64,000 bases of DNA from Paraglaciecola polaris LMG 21857 (GTDB lineage Bacteria > Pseudomonadota > Gammaproteobacteria > Enterobacterales > Alteromonadaceae), in assembly GCF_000315055.1 (NCBI RefSeq), contig NZ_BAER01000047.1, positions 1 to 64,000 of the forward strand, written 5' to 3'. Below the pieces are notes generated by a model that was not told the DNA's origin, ran no database searches, and saw nothing but the letters and a program-made list of their open reading frames with translations. This document shows positions 56,690 through 64,000 of this stretch, piece by piece. Both the position numbers and the translations under genes were made by a program. The stretch's first letter is position 1. The number at the start of each line of letters is the position of its first letter.

Positions 56690-57787
56690 CTAATTATTGT
56701 GAAGTTTAAAGTAATTATCTGCTACAAAATACGTCAGTCGCTTCTCTACACTGTTACCATTAAACAAGTCATTAAATAGTGCTCGCAATGAGGCGTTTTT
56801 AGTCACGGCGCTGCCTTTGTAATAGCTGTGCTTGCAACCTACACCATCGACCTCTGTGACATCTATATACACTGCACGTTCACTATCGAGACTTTTCAAA
56901 TAGTGGCCAAGGCGCGCTCTTTGCTCTTTGCCTGGTTTAACACGTGATGCTTTTAAGGCTGCATCGTCTTCGTTAATCACCACATGAATGCGGTTTCTTA
57001 CATCGATGCAGTCTAACCAATTAGCGTGGTTTTTGTTGTTGCTATCAGCCGCGACTAAATTAATATTATCGAAAACTAAATCAGAGGTAGCGTTATCGCT
57101 CGTCATAAGCGAATGCTTGAGCAGGTAGTTTCCCATGCTATGACATAACAAATTAATTTTGACCTTACAGTCTTCGCCGACTAATTCGCTATAAAGCGAT
57201 GCTGCCGCCATCGGATTATTTTTACCTGCGTACTTTTTATCGACAATGGCTTTAATTCTATTTACGCAGGATTCAGACAATAAGGTATGAAAGAAATGAA
57301 TTTTTGCTACAAAACGATTGAAAGCACCAGATGAGGCTCTAGCATCCGCCTTGTCACTCAAATAAGACGCGGTGCCTGACACCGCCCCTCCGCCATTTGC
57401 AGGCCAAGTAAACGGAATAACAATAAGGTTATATAGTTCTTCTAATTCCGCAGCTGCGGTTAATACATCATCAAGGTCGTTGTTGTATCCATGCACAAAA
57501 AACAAAATCGCTTTATTCTCTTCTTTTGCCCGGGTAAATACTTTGCAAGCAACGTCTAACGAACCATGCCATGGTTGGCGAGTATCTAAACTGAGATGAT
57601 AGTCTTTAACTAATTTTTTTGTTTGTGTGGGGGTCAGTTCGTCTTTTACTAAGGAAACCTTCCATTTTCCTTCTTCTTTATTGACCTCAACGACTCTGAG
57701 TTCGTTAGGTCCTTTGGGATTAGGTGTGTCGCCAAACACGTTAATTGTACTGCCATTTGAAACAACTCTATTGGTCACTAAATACAT
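56690..57787 (-). CDS. Alpha/beta hydrolase, DUF900-like
   Basis: A 365-residue predicted cytoplasmic alpha/beta hydrolase. The oxyanion region is FFVHGYNND and the nucleophile elbow is LCHSMGNYLL (Ser in the H-S-M-G motif). An acidic residue follows in LVAADSNN and a histidine near KHSYYKG could complete the triad. The pattern matches DUF900, whose substrates are not known. ATG 57787 is chosen for the AAGGAG site; an open frame continues upstream without one. Confidence 0.8.
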   Translation of the reverse strand: MYLVTNRVVSNGSTINVFGDTPNPKGPNELRVVEVNKEEGKWKVSLVKDELTPTQTKKLVKDYHLSLDTRQPWHGSLDVACKVFTRAKEENKAILFFVHGYNNDLDDVLTAAAELEELYNLIVIPFTWPANGGGAVSGTASYLSDKADARASSGAFNRFVAKIHFFHTLLSESCVNRIKAIVDKKYAGKNNPMAAASLYSELVGEDCKVKINLLCHSMGNYLLKHSLMTSDNATSDLVFDNINLVAADSNNKNHANWLDCIDVRNRIHVVINEDDAALKASRVKPGKEQRARLGHYLKSLDSERAVYIDVTEVDGVGCKHSYYKGSAVTKNASLRALFNDLFNGNSVEKRLTYFVADNYFKLHNN

Positions 57788-58042
57788 AAACAACTCCTTC
57801 TGCTTTACGCACACAAGCTGTGTGTTTTTTAAGCATATTAAGTTTTTCTGATTAAGCGAGGGATAACGATCAGAAAATTTAGCGAACAGCCTTATTGCTA
57901 TTACCCTGTTGCAAACGAAAAACACAATGCGTTAAATTATTGCTGGATACGACGGCAAGGCGATAAACATGTTTTTATTAAGGGGAAATTGTCAGCAAGG
58001 GCGCTGGGGAGCGCCCTATCGTTAACGTGTGACAGGAAGATG

Positions 58043-60361
58043 TCAAAGGCCGTTATGGTACTGAATGTTGGTAGACGCAGGAACCATAGTATTCAGAGTA
58101 TGCTTAACCACTGAGCCCAATTCATTTTCAGCGCTCGCATTGCTGCTCAGTAGTTGTTCAAATTGAGCAATGAGTTGGACTTTGTCTGGGCTTTCTTTAT
58201 CCCCGGCACCAATATTGGTTAAATCAATCATGAAGTCATCAAACAAGTCTGCCAGATCATCGATAATCTCAGTGTTTAAGAATTGATCTTGATTATAGAT
58301 ACTTGGGTAGCCTGCTTTTTGTTTATCGATTGCGAATGAATCCCCTTTTAAATTAGTAATACTAGTGGATTTATCACACGAGAGCATACAGCCGTTGTCT
58401 ATACGGGGCTTGTCACAGCCAACGCTTTGCTGGAAGAAACACTGTCTGCTCGCCATTAATAAAATAGGGTGATAAATGCTATACAGCATTTTAAAATTTT
58501 TCGGCCGAGCAATGCTTCTTATCTGCTGTTTGTTGATCTCATTGGAGATAAAAGCCCCACTGCAATTGAGCCCTTCTTGCATCGCAAGCAACGCATAGGT
58601 ATTGGTGGTATTCAAAAACGGGCCAGCAATCCATTTTATACCTAATTCATAGGCGCGATGGGCAATTCCACTGTTGTTAGTGACAATCAGTTCAGGCTTA
58701 ACTTGTTGTAAAATATTAAGTGCCACGTCGAAATCTTTACCAATTAATACCGACGGAAACCAGGGGATCAAGCGCGGGTTATCTTGCAAAAAAGTCACAT
58801 ATTTAGTACAACCGCGCTTATAAGCATCTGGTAACTTAAAGTAGATATCAGCATCGGTTACTTGGGCTAATTCAACATCAGCTTGCTCACAAATTAACAA
58901 CGATAAGTTTGCGCGCATTTGCTTGTTTATTGGCGGTAATTTGGCATGTGATTCTAATTTGGGTAAAAGTACTTCAGGCAACACTTGCTGAATGTTGCTT
59001 AACAAGCAAAGCACTTCATTTTTTAGCACGGTCAGGACTTTAAATGAAATACTGACGTTATCAGCTAAGCACTCTGTGTCCAGCGACGTTAAATTAAATC
59101 CAGCGTTATGTAAGCTTTTGAAACGCTTATCGATATCGGCCTGTGCTAACGGAGCTTTGCTTGTTTGTGTGAGCATCTCATCTGATTGAACAACAAATGT
59201 ATTCTCACCCGCGCCGGTAACAGACATTAATGACTCGGCTTCTACGGTCGAAACCGTGATTGTTAAAGGCTGCCCTGCTGAGCCGGAAAAAACTAATTTA
59301 AGTGACGGTTTAGCAATACTTAAATGTGTGATTTTTTCAAAGACTGACGTCGAAATTTGCTCTTTTTGTTGATGTAAGTTCTGTTCAACGCGATGAATCT
59401 GCACAACTGAAATAGCATTACTGGCTTCAATGGCGTGATTTTTAGAATTATCTCGCGGGTTTTCGATAAACATGGACTGATTTAAGTCACCGCGCAAAAA
59501 GGCGTTTGAAAAATCGCGATTGAACACTTTATATAAGCGTTCACCGTCTTGGGTTAACTCGCCTGTTGCAACAAAGCCGTCGATTTGCTTTCGAAAACTG
59601 TCAACCACAGTATGAACATAACTTGCACCTTTAATTCGCCCTTCAATCTTAAAGGAGTGCACACCCGCTTCTATCAGTGCTGGCAGGTCAAAAAAGGCCG
59701 AATTATCTTTTATGTTTAATGGGAAATTATTACCTGAAGGCGTGGTTTCGTACTCTTCACGACACGCTTGACTACAACGACCACGATTACCTGAGTTACC
59801 TACACTGGCAGAGGTTGAATAACATAAACCTGAAAATGCCACACACAGCGAGCCATGCACAAATACTTCCGTTAATACCTCATGTTTATGACCCGCACTA
59901 GCCATGACGGCTATTTCAGACAAGCTTAACTCTCGGGATAAATTAACCCGAGAAACGCCCAGTTGTTTGAGGAAAGGGATCTGCCCCACGTTGTGAGTGG
60001 TTAACTGAGTTGACGCGTGAATATCGAGTGTAGGAAAGTACTTTTTCAGAATGTACAACAAGCCAATATCTTGCACAATCACGCCATCTAGTGGCGTATT
60101 ACTCAGTTTACTAAGTAGCTTGGCGAGTGATTTGAATTCGCGCTCTAATATTACAATATTCAGCGTTAAAAATATTTGGCATTGGTACTGATGCGCTAAA
60201 CGAATGACGCCAACAAGCTCCTCATAGGAGATGTTTGACGCGCGGTTACGGGCATTGAAGGTATCTAAACCACAATATACCGCGTCAGCGCCTGCTATAA
60301 TTGCCGCTTTAATTGCGTCAACATCACCGCCAGGTGCCAATAATTCAATTTTAGGATTCAT
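58043..60361 (-). CDS. Peptidase U32 family protein, RlhA-like
   Basis: A 772-residue member of the U32 family, now known mainly as RNA hydroxylation factors rather than proteases. The family signature is intact: E165-V-F-V-H-G-S-L-C with Cys173, Cys180, Cys196 and Cys200 in a conserved cluster that probably holds an iron-sulfur centre. E. coli RlhA, which hydroxylates C2501 of 23S rRNA, is about 650 residues, so this protein has an extra C-terminal part (about 640-772) containing four more cysteines. TrhP and UbiU/UbiV are shorter, which makes RlhA the closest match. No prephenate-related partner is adjacent. Confidence 0.82.
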   Translation of the reverse strand: MNPKIELLAPGGDVDAIKAAIIAGADAVYCGLDTFNARNRASNISYEELVGVIRLAHQYQCQIFLTLNIVILEREFKSLAKLLSKLSNTPLDGVIVQDIGLLYILKKYFPTLDIHASTQLTTHNVGQIPFLKQLGVSRVNLSRELSLSEIAVMASAGHKHEVLTEVFVHGSLCVAFSGLCYSTSASVGNSGNRGRCSQACREEYETTPSGNNFPLNIKDNSAFFDLPALIEAGVHSFKIEGRIKGASYVHTVVDSFRKQIDGFVATGELTQDGERLYKVFNRDFSNAFLRGDLNQSMFIENPRDNSKNHAIEASNAISVVQIHRVEQNLHQQKEQISTSVFEKITHLSIAKPSLKLVFSGSAGQPLTITVSTVEAESLMSVTGAGENTFVVQSDEMLTQTSKAPLAQADIDKRFKSLHNAGFNLTSLDTECLADNVSISFKVLTVLKNEVLCLLSNIQQVLPEVLLPKLESHAKLPPINKQMRANLSLLICEQADVELAQVTDADIYFKLPDAYKRGCTKYVTFLQDNPRLIPWFPSVLIGKDFDVALNILQQVKPELIVTNNSGIAHRAYELGIKWIAGPFLNTTNTYALLAMQEGLNCSGAFISNEINKQQIRSIARPKNFKMLYSIYHPILLMASRQCFFQQSVGCDKPRIDNGCMLSCDKSTSITNLKGDSFAIDKQKAGYPSIYNQDQFLNTEIIDDLADLFDDFMIDLTNIGAGDKESPDKVQLIAQFEQLLSSNASAENELGSVVKHTLNTMVPASTNIQYHNGL

Positions 60362-60619
60362 TTATTCAACTTATTGCTAATGACATAATCTGTTAACGAG
60401 GGAGATTATTTGAGCGGGGGATTTTACCCGTATAATCGCTGAGTGAATACCGATAAAATAACTAACGACCAGATGATAGCCTCAAGTATGTCCTATTGTG
60501 TATTCACAGCACTTAATGGGACTTATAATCGAGGTATTATCGGCATTATGTGCCCGCACTCTGGTAACGATCAGCCATGTAATAAACCTAACCCGCAAAT
60601 ACAGCTCGAGGCAAACGTC

Positions 60620-61315
60620 ATGACATTACCGGTTTTATACTCGCTACGAAATTGCCCTTACGCTATGAGAGCGCGACTCGCCATCTATAAATCCAAACAG
60701 CCGGTGGCATTAAGGGACATAGTACTCAAAAACAAACCCCCAGAGATGCTGGCGGCATCACCTAAGGCGACGGTGCCGGTCTTAGTATTAACTTCAGCAA
60801 ACGTGCTTGATGAAAGTTTACACATCATGCTCTGGGCTCTAGGTGAAAGTGATCCCCATGGGTTACTTCGTCCTGAAATAGTGAGTTATACGGAACAATC
60901 GAACGGTAATAATGCAACGGGTACTTTAGCTGACGCTCTGGAATTAATTCATCAATTCGATCACGAATTTAAAACGTGCTTGGAGGCGTATAAGTGTGCC
61001 AAGCGTTATCATGAAAATAACCTGCAAGATTGTCGACAAGCCTGCGAGGTGCATATTCAAGACTTGGAACAGCGCCTTTGCAAGCATAAATATGTAATAG
61101 ATGACACTGAGAGTATCGCGGATATTGCGCTTTTGCCGTTTATTAGGCAATTCGCCAAAATTGAGCGCCAGTGGTATTTGCAATCGCCTTATCCTCACAT
61201 AAAGTTCTGGCTTGATAGCTATTTACAAAGCCCTATGTTTACCAAAGTGATGGCAAAATATCCTTTATGGTCACCGGACCAGCCAATTATCGAATTTGGT
61301 GACCATAAGATGTGA
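60620..61315 (+). CDS. Glutathione S-transferase family protein
   Basis: 231 residues: a thioredoxin-fold N-terminal domain with the CPYA motif (Cys12-Ala15 in LRNCPYAMRARLAI), TVPVL near residue 50, DESLHIMLW, and a helical C-terminal domain. The CPYA site is that of Grx2-like and omega-type GSTs, so a thiol-transfer or dehydroascorbate activity is likely. ATG 60620 is preferred because GAGG precedes it; the frame opens at 60443 with GTG but adds an atypical extension. Confidence 0.85.
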   Translation: MTLPVLYSLRNCPYAMRARLAIYKSKQPVALRDIVLKNKPPEMLAASPKATVPVLVLTSANVLDESLHIMLWALGESDPHGLLRPEIVSYTEQSNGNNATGTLADALELIHQFDHEFKTCLEAYKCAKRYHENNLQDCRQACEVHIQDLEQRLCKHKYVIDDTESIADIALLPFIRQFAKIERQWYLQSPYPHIKFWLDSYLQSPMFTKVMAKYPLWSPDQPIIEFGDHKM

Positions 61316-61719
61316 TAGGTCTTCACCTTGGTCCCCTTTACCTTATATTCCGCCTATAGGACGTTTAACCATGCAATACATACACAACGTATTGGCTGTT
61401 CTTCGCGCGGTTAACCTTGATTTTTAGTATCCATAGGCTCTTTATTTAATTTAACTTTGCCAAGGAATATTCAAAATAGTCCCGAGCCCCAACATATTTA
61501 GGCATAAGAACACGTCCTTAAATCAGCGTTTAGCTTTAAAAAAGCCTTCCGACTGCCGAGTTTTAGTCTTTTGTACAACTAAATGATAGATAATGAGGTT
61601 AGTTGTATTGTTATTGCTCGAATGTGTGTAAGATACATCGCATAAGTTTTTGGGTATCCGGATTGGTGAGTTCGGGTATTAAATAAACAAAATTTCACCT
61701 AATAAAATGAGTAAATATA
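61316..61719. other. Long leader region of the cold-shock gene
   Basis: About 400 bases without a gene; the 3' half is probably the untranslated leader of the csp gene, as such leaders are long in this family. An ATG at 61707 opens a six-codon frame (ending 61727) that overlaps the csp start, because ATGAGTAAA is present twice, 13 bases apart. Confidence 0.5.
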
Positions 61720-61926
61720 ATGAGTAAAGGTACAGTTAAGTGGTTCAACGCAGATAAAGGTTTCGGCTTTATTACTCCTGAAGATGGCGGAAAGGATCTT
61801 TTCGTTCACCATTCAGAAATTCAAGCTGGCGGACAGTTTGCATCTTTAAATGACGGCCAAGCGGTTGAATTTGAAGTTGGCCAAGGCCAAAAAGGTCCTT
61901 GCGCAAATAAAGTTGTTGCAATCTAA
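61720..61926 (+). CDS. Cold-shock protein, CspA family
   Basis: A 68-residue single OB-fold RNA/DNA chaperone. RNP1 is KGFGFI (13-18) and RNP2 is DLFVHHS (26-32), both intact, with the usual opening [10 protein letters not shown]. It can bind single-stranded RNA and remove structure. The long leader upstream suggests control at the RNA level, and a T-tailed hairpin downstream ends the transcript. Which Csp paralogue this is cannot be told from sequence. Confidence 0.95.
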   Translation: MSKGTVKWFNADKGFGFITPEDGGKDLFVHHSEIQAGGQFASLNDGQAVEFEVGQGQKGPCANKVVAI

Positions 61927-62008
61927 TCTGATTTTCAAACTGCTGTAATGGCAATTTGAATCAATAGCGTCTGTGAACTTGGTTTACACCGCTAACTAGA
62001 TTAAATAG

Positions 62009-62072
62009 AAGGTGCTGGTTTGGTTATACCATTTACGTCATGTAAAGGTGTAGTTACCACAGCACCTTTTTT
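62009..62072 (+). terminator. Terminator of the csp gene
   Basis: AAGGTGCTG (62009-62017) pairs with CAGCACCTT (62060-62068), followed by TTTT. The intervening 42 bases contain further short pairings (for example GGT/ACC), making a long-armed structure. Good T-tail on the + strand. Confidence 0.75.
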
Positions 62073-62189
62073 GTTACCTAAAATAAAGTCACTAAGTCCT
62101 TTGTGCCCCTTTTAATTTTTTCGATTATCCCTTGTATCAATAACTTCTTCACTAAAGTAAAGATATACAAATTTCCCTTGCGATAAACG

Positions 62190-63104
62190 TTAATCTAGTC
62201 TGAGCTCGGTATTGCTTGAGAAACGTCTTGCTTGCTCGGTGATGGGATCGGTAAACGCCAATTGCTGAGCCAATAACTGCAGAGGTTTAGTGAAATCATC
62301 TGGCTGACTTGGCTGCAAATTTGGATAATAACTATCGTTTAATAATGGCCAACCAAGGCTTTGCATATGCAGTCGCAGTTGATGTGTCTTACCCGTAACC
62401 GGATTGAGTTCGAATAACGCTTTATCACCAGCGCGCTTCACGCAACGAATACGAGAATGACTATTCGCCGCTCCTTCCACTATTCTCATCAAAAATCGGG
62501 GTTCGCTTTTCTCCAAACGATTTTTGATTTCCCATTGCTGATTTTCCGCCGGTTCCTTGTCATTCGTGCTGGCGATGGCTTGATAGGTTTTATCAATTTG
62601 ATGCGCTTCAAATAGACGATGGTATTGCTGACGTGTTTTGGGGTTAACTGAAAATAACACTAAGCCAGCAGTGGCTTTATCAATACGGTGCACGGCTTGT
62701 AAGTGTTGATTGCCGCATTTATGCCGTAAACGGTTTTGCAGGCACTCTTCAACGTATCCACCGCCGGGCATGACAGGTAAAAAATGCGGCTTGTAAGCCA
62801 CTAAAATCAGTTCATCCTGAAAAATTATATTTTCAGCAAAAGGAATAACAGGCTCGCGCTCTACCTCCCGGTAATAATAAACCCGTTGCTGGGCAGTAAA
62901 TGCCGTTTGTGCATGAATTAACCCTCCATCGTGCCAATGCACTTTGCCATCGGCCATACGTTGTTGCCAAACTTGGGCTGAGATAGCGGGAAATTTGAGG
63001 ATAAGAAACTCTAAAACCGTCGAAACACCGGGATTGTGCTGGGGCAAGCTGAGTTTGGACGGGGTGCGGGCAATGGCCATAATTACACTCTTTGTTGACC
63101 CCAT
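62190..63104 (-). CDS. RluA-family pseudouridine synthase
   Basis: Converts uridine to pseudouridine in rRNA or tRNA. 304 residues (296 if the ATG at 63080 is used, which has GAG upstream). The catalytic Asp is D142 (long numbering) in VHRIDKATAGLVL, with the conserved GKTHQLRLHMQSLGWPLLND motif near the end. It resembles the RluA/TruC-type family without an S4 domain; the target base cannot be named. Single gene. Confidence 0.9.
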   Translation of the reverse strand: MGSTKSVIMAIARTPSKLSLPQHNPGVSTVLEFLILKFPAISAQVWQQRMADGKVHWHDGGLIHAQTAFTAQQRVYYYREVEREPVIPFAENIIFQDELILVAYKPHFLPVMPGGGYVEECLQNRLRHKCGNQHLQAVHRIDKATAGLVLFSVNPKTRQQYHRLFEAHQIDKTYQAIASTNDKEPAENQQWEIKNRLEKSEPRFLMRIVEGAANSHSRIRCVKRAGDKALFELNPVTGKTHQLRLHMQSLGWPLLNDSYYPNLQPSQPDDFTKPLQLLAQQLAFTDPITEQARRFSSNTELRLD

Positions 63105-63244
63105 AAGGATCGTTTGGGTCTACATTGACGCCGGGAGTATATAACGTTTTACCGAAGCCCGTGGGGGTAGAATATCATCAATATCATTTAGCATGCTTAT
63201 GACCTTCGCCACAGAGCAAGCATAACGGGCAAAAGAGCAATTCG

Positions 63245-64000
63245 CTATTGCGCATCAAAACCGGCATAACCCTCGACCAAAAAATCGATAAGCGCCCTCA
63301 CCCCAGGTAATAATCCTCTTCTAGACGGAAAGACTAAATGAATAATGTCTGGCGAAGCGTGCCAATCATCAAGAAGTTTCATTAAACTGCCATTTTCTAT
63401 TTGCTCTGTCACCATCAAGGTCGGTAACTGCACCACCCCTACCCCAGCCAATGCAGAGTTACGTAATGCCACCATGTCGGTTGTCACTAAGCGTGGTTGG
63501 TAAGACACCTTAACAAGCTGCTGTTGCGGTGAGGACCAAGTCCACATAAAGTTATCTTGAGGTTGGCCGACGCCTAGGCTAGGCCAGTTGGCCAGTTCAG
63601 TTAAACTGGTGGGCGTTCCTTGCTTTGCAATTAACTCAGGGCTGGCAACAAGACACACACTTTGCTCAGATAACACCCGTAAAATAAGTTCACTATTTTC
63701 AATGGGCGGTGGGCGAACTCTAATGGCGACATCTATCCCTTCAGCAATCAGGTCTACCTTGCGGTTCGACGCTTCTAATTGAATATTTATCTGCGGAAAT
63801 AGCGACATGAACTGAGCTAACATTGTACCAATGTGGGCGTGCAATAAGGCTGTTGGACAAGTTAAGCGGATGCTCCCTCGCGGTTCTGATTGCAATGAGT
63901 CAATTGCTTCTTGAGCAGATTCAGCTTCCACTAACATGGCTTTACAGTGCTCAAAATAAGTATGCCCCACTTCTGTTAAATGAAAGCTGCGCGTTGAGCG
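63245..64000 (-). CDS. LysR-type regulator, C-terminal part (cut by window edge)
   Basis: The reading frame runs off the window at 64000. What remains is the end of the helix-turn-helix domain (RSTRSFHLTEVGHTYFEHC), the linker helix, and the whole effector-binding domain with the typical SIRLTCPTALLHAH and GIDVAIRVRPPP segments. The protein is probably about 300 residues, so roughly 50 N-terminal residues are outside. The pattern with RSTR is that of LysR proteins controlling aromatic or stress genes; target unknown because the divergent gene is outside. Confidence 0.88.
   Translation of the reverse strand, partial: RSTRSFHLTEVGHTYFEHCKAMLVEAESAQEAIDSLQSEPRGSIRLTCPTALLHAHIGTMLAQFMSLFPQINIQLEASNRKVDLIAEGIDVAIRVRPPPIENSELILRVLSEQSVCLVASPELIAKQGTPTSLTELANWPSLGVGQPQDNFMWTWSSPQQQLVKVSYQPRLVTTDMVALRNSALAGVGVVQLPTLMVTEQIENGSLMKLLDDWHASPDIIHLVFPSRRGLLPGVRALIDFLVEGYAGFDAQ

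Overview
The window reads as chromosomal DNA of a marine gammaproteobacterium of the Alteromonadales, most likely a Paraglaciecola/Glaciecola/Alteromonas-type organism. This rests on moderate GC content, on families typical of that group (DUF3360 permease, DUF3466 protein, RAYT transposase, a large TonB-dependent receptor, acnD/prpF-type methylcitrate genes with a GntR regulator, a hmgA-fahA-maiA cluster) and on protein character. The genus is an inference. No rRNA, tRNA, CRISPR array, prophage or conjugative module was found.

Layout. 1-6.8 kb: a small unknown gene broken by a one-base shift in a C9 tract, a DUF3360 permease, a REP-associated (RAYT) transposase beside a strong hairpin, and a dynamin-like GTPase. 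6.8-10.9 kb: homogentisate branch of tyrosine/phenylalanine breakdown (MarR regulator diverging from hmgA-fahA-maiA) with two matching operator candidates. 11.7-16.9 kb: GhrA-like reductase, FMN glutamate-synthase-domain protein, ThrE-like exporter, SDR. 17.2-23.8 kb: four exported proteins in a row on the + strand (YHYH lipoprotein, c-type cytochrome/Vgb propeller, Asp-rich lipoprotein with an EF-hand-like loop, DUF3466 repeat protein). 24-30.7 kb: eutBC without microcompartment genes, a zinc alcohol dehydrogenase, an Old Yellow Enzyme, an MFS transporter. 30.7-37.7 kb: complete 2-methylcitrate operon (regulator-prpB-prpC-acnD-prpF) with a promoter framed by two TGTCGACA sites. 37.7-38.4 kb: a non-coding element built of many tiny hairpins. 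38.6-46.6 kb: a small lipoprotein, an acyl-CoA dehydrogenase, an SDR with a damaged start, a CurA-like reductase, a serine hydrolase preceded by 22-bp repeats, a DUF2127 protein. 46.8-50.6 kb: putA lacking the DNA-binding domain. 50.9-57.8 kb: anmK divergent from a TonB receptor, then OsmC, pirin and an alpha/beta hydrolase. 58-64 kb: U32 (RlhA-like) protein, GST, cold-shock protein, RluA-type pseudouridine synthase, and a LysR regulator cut by the window edge.

Together the genes describe a heterotroph that breaks down aromatic amino acids, proline, ethanolamine, propionyl-CoA/odd-chain acids and recycled peptidoglycan sugars. Most regions are ordinary core metabolism. The least explained signals are the mini-hairpin element (37.7-38.3 kb), the C9 frameshift gene, the interrupted SDR start, the two short tandem repeats, and the run of exported proteins at 17-24 kb. 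No clearly new multi-gene system was recognised.
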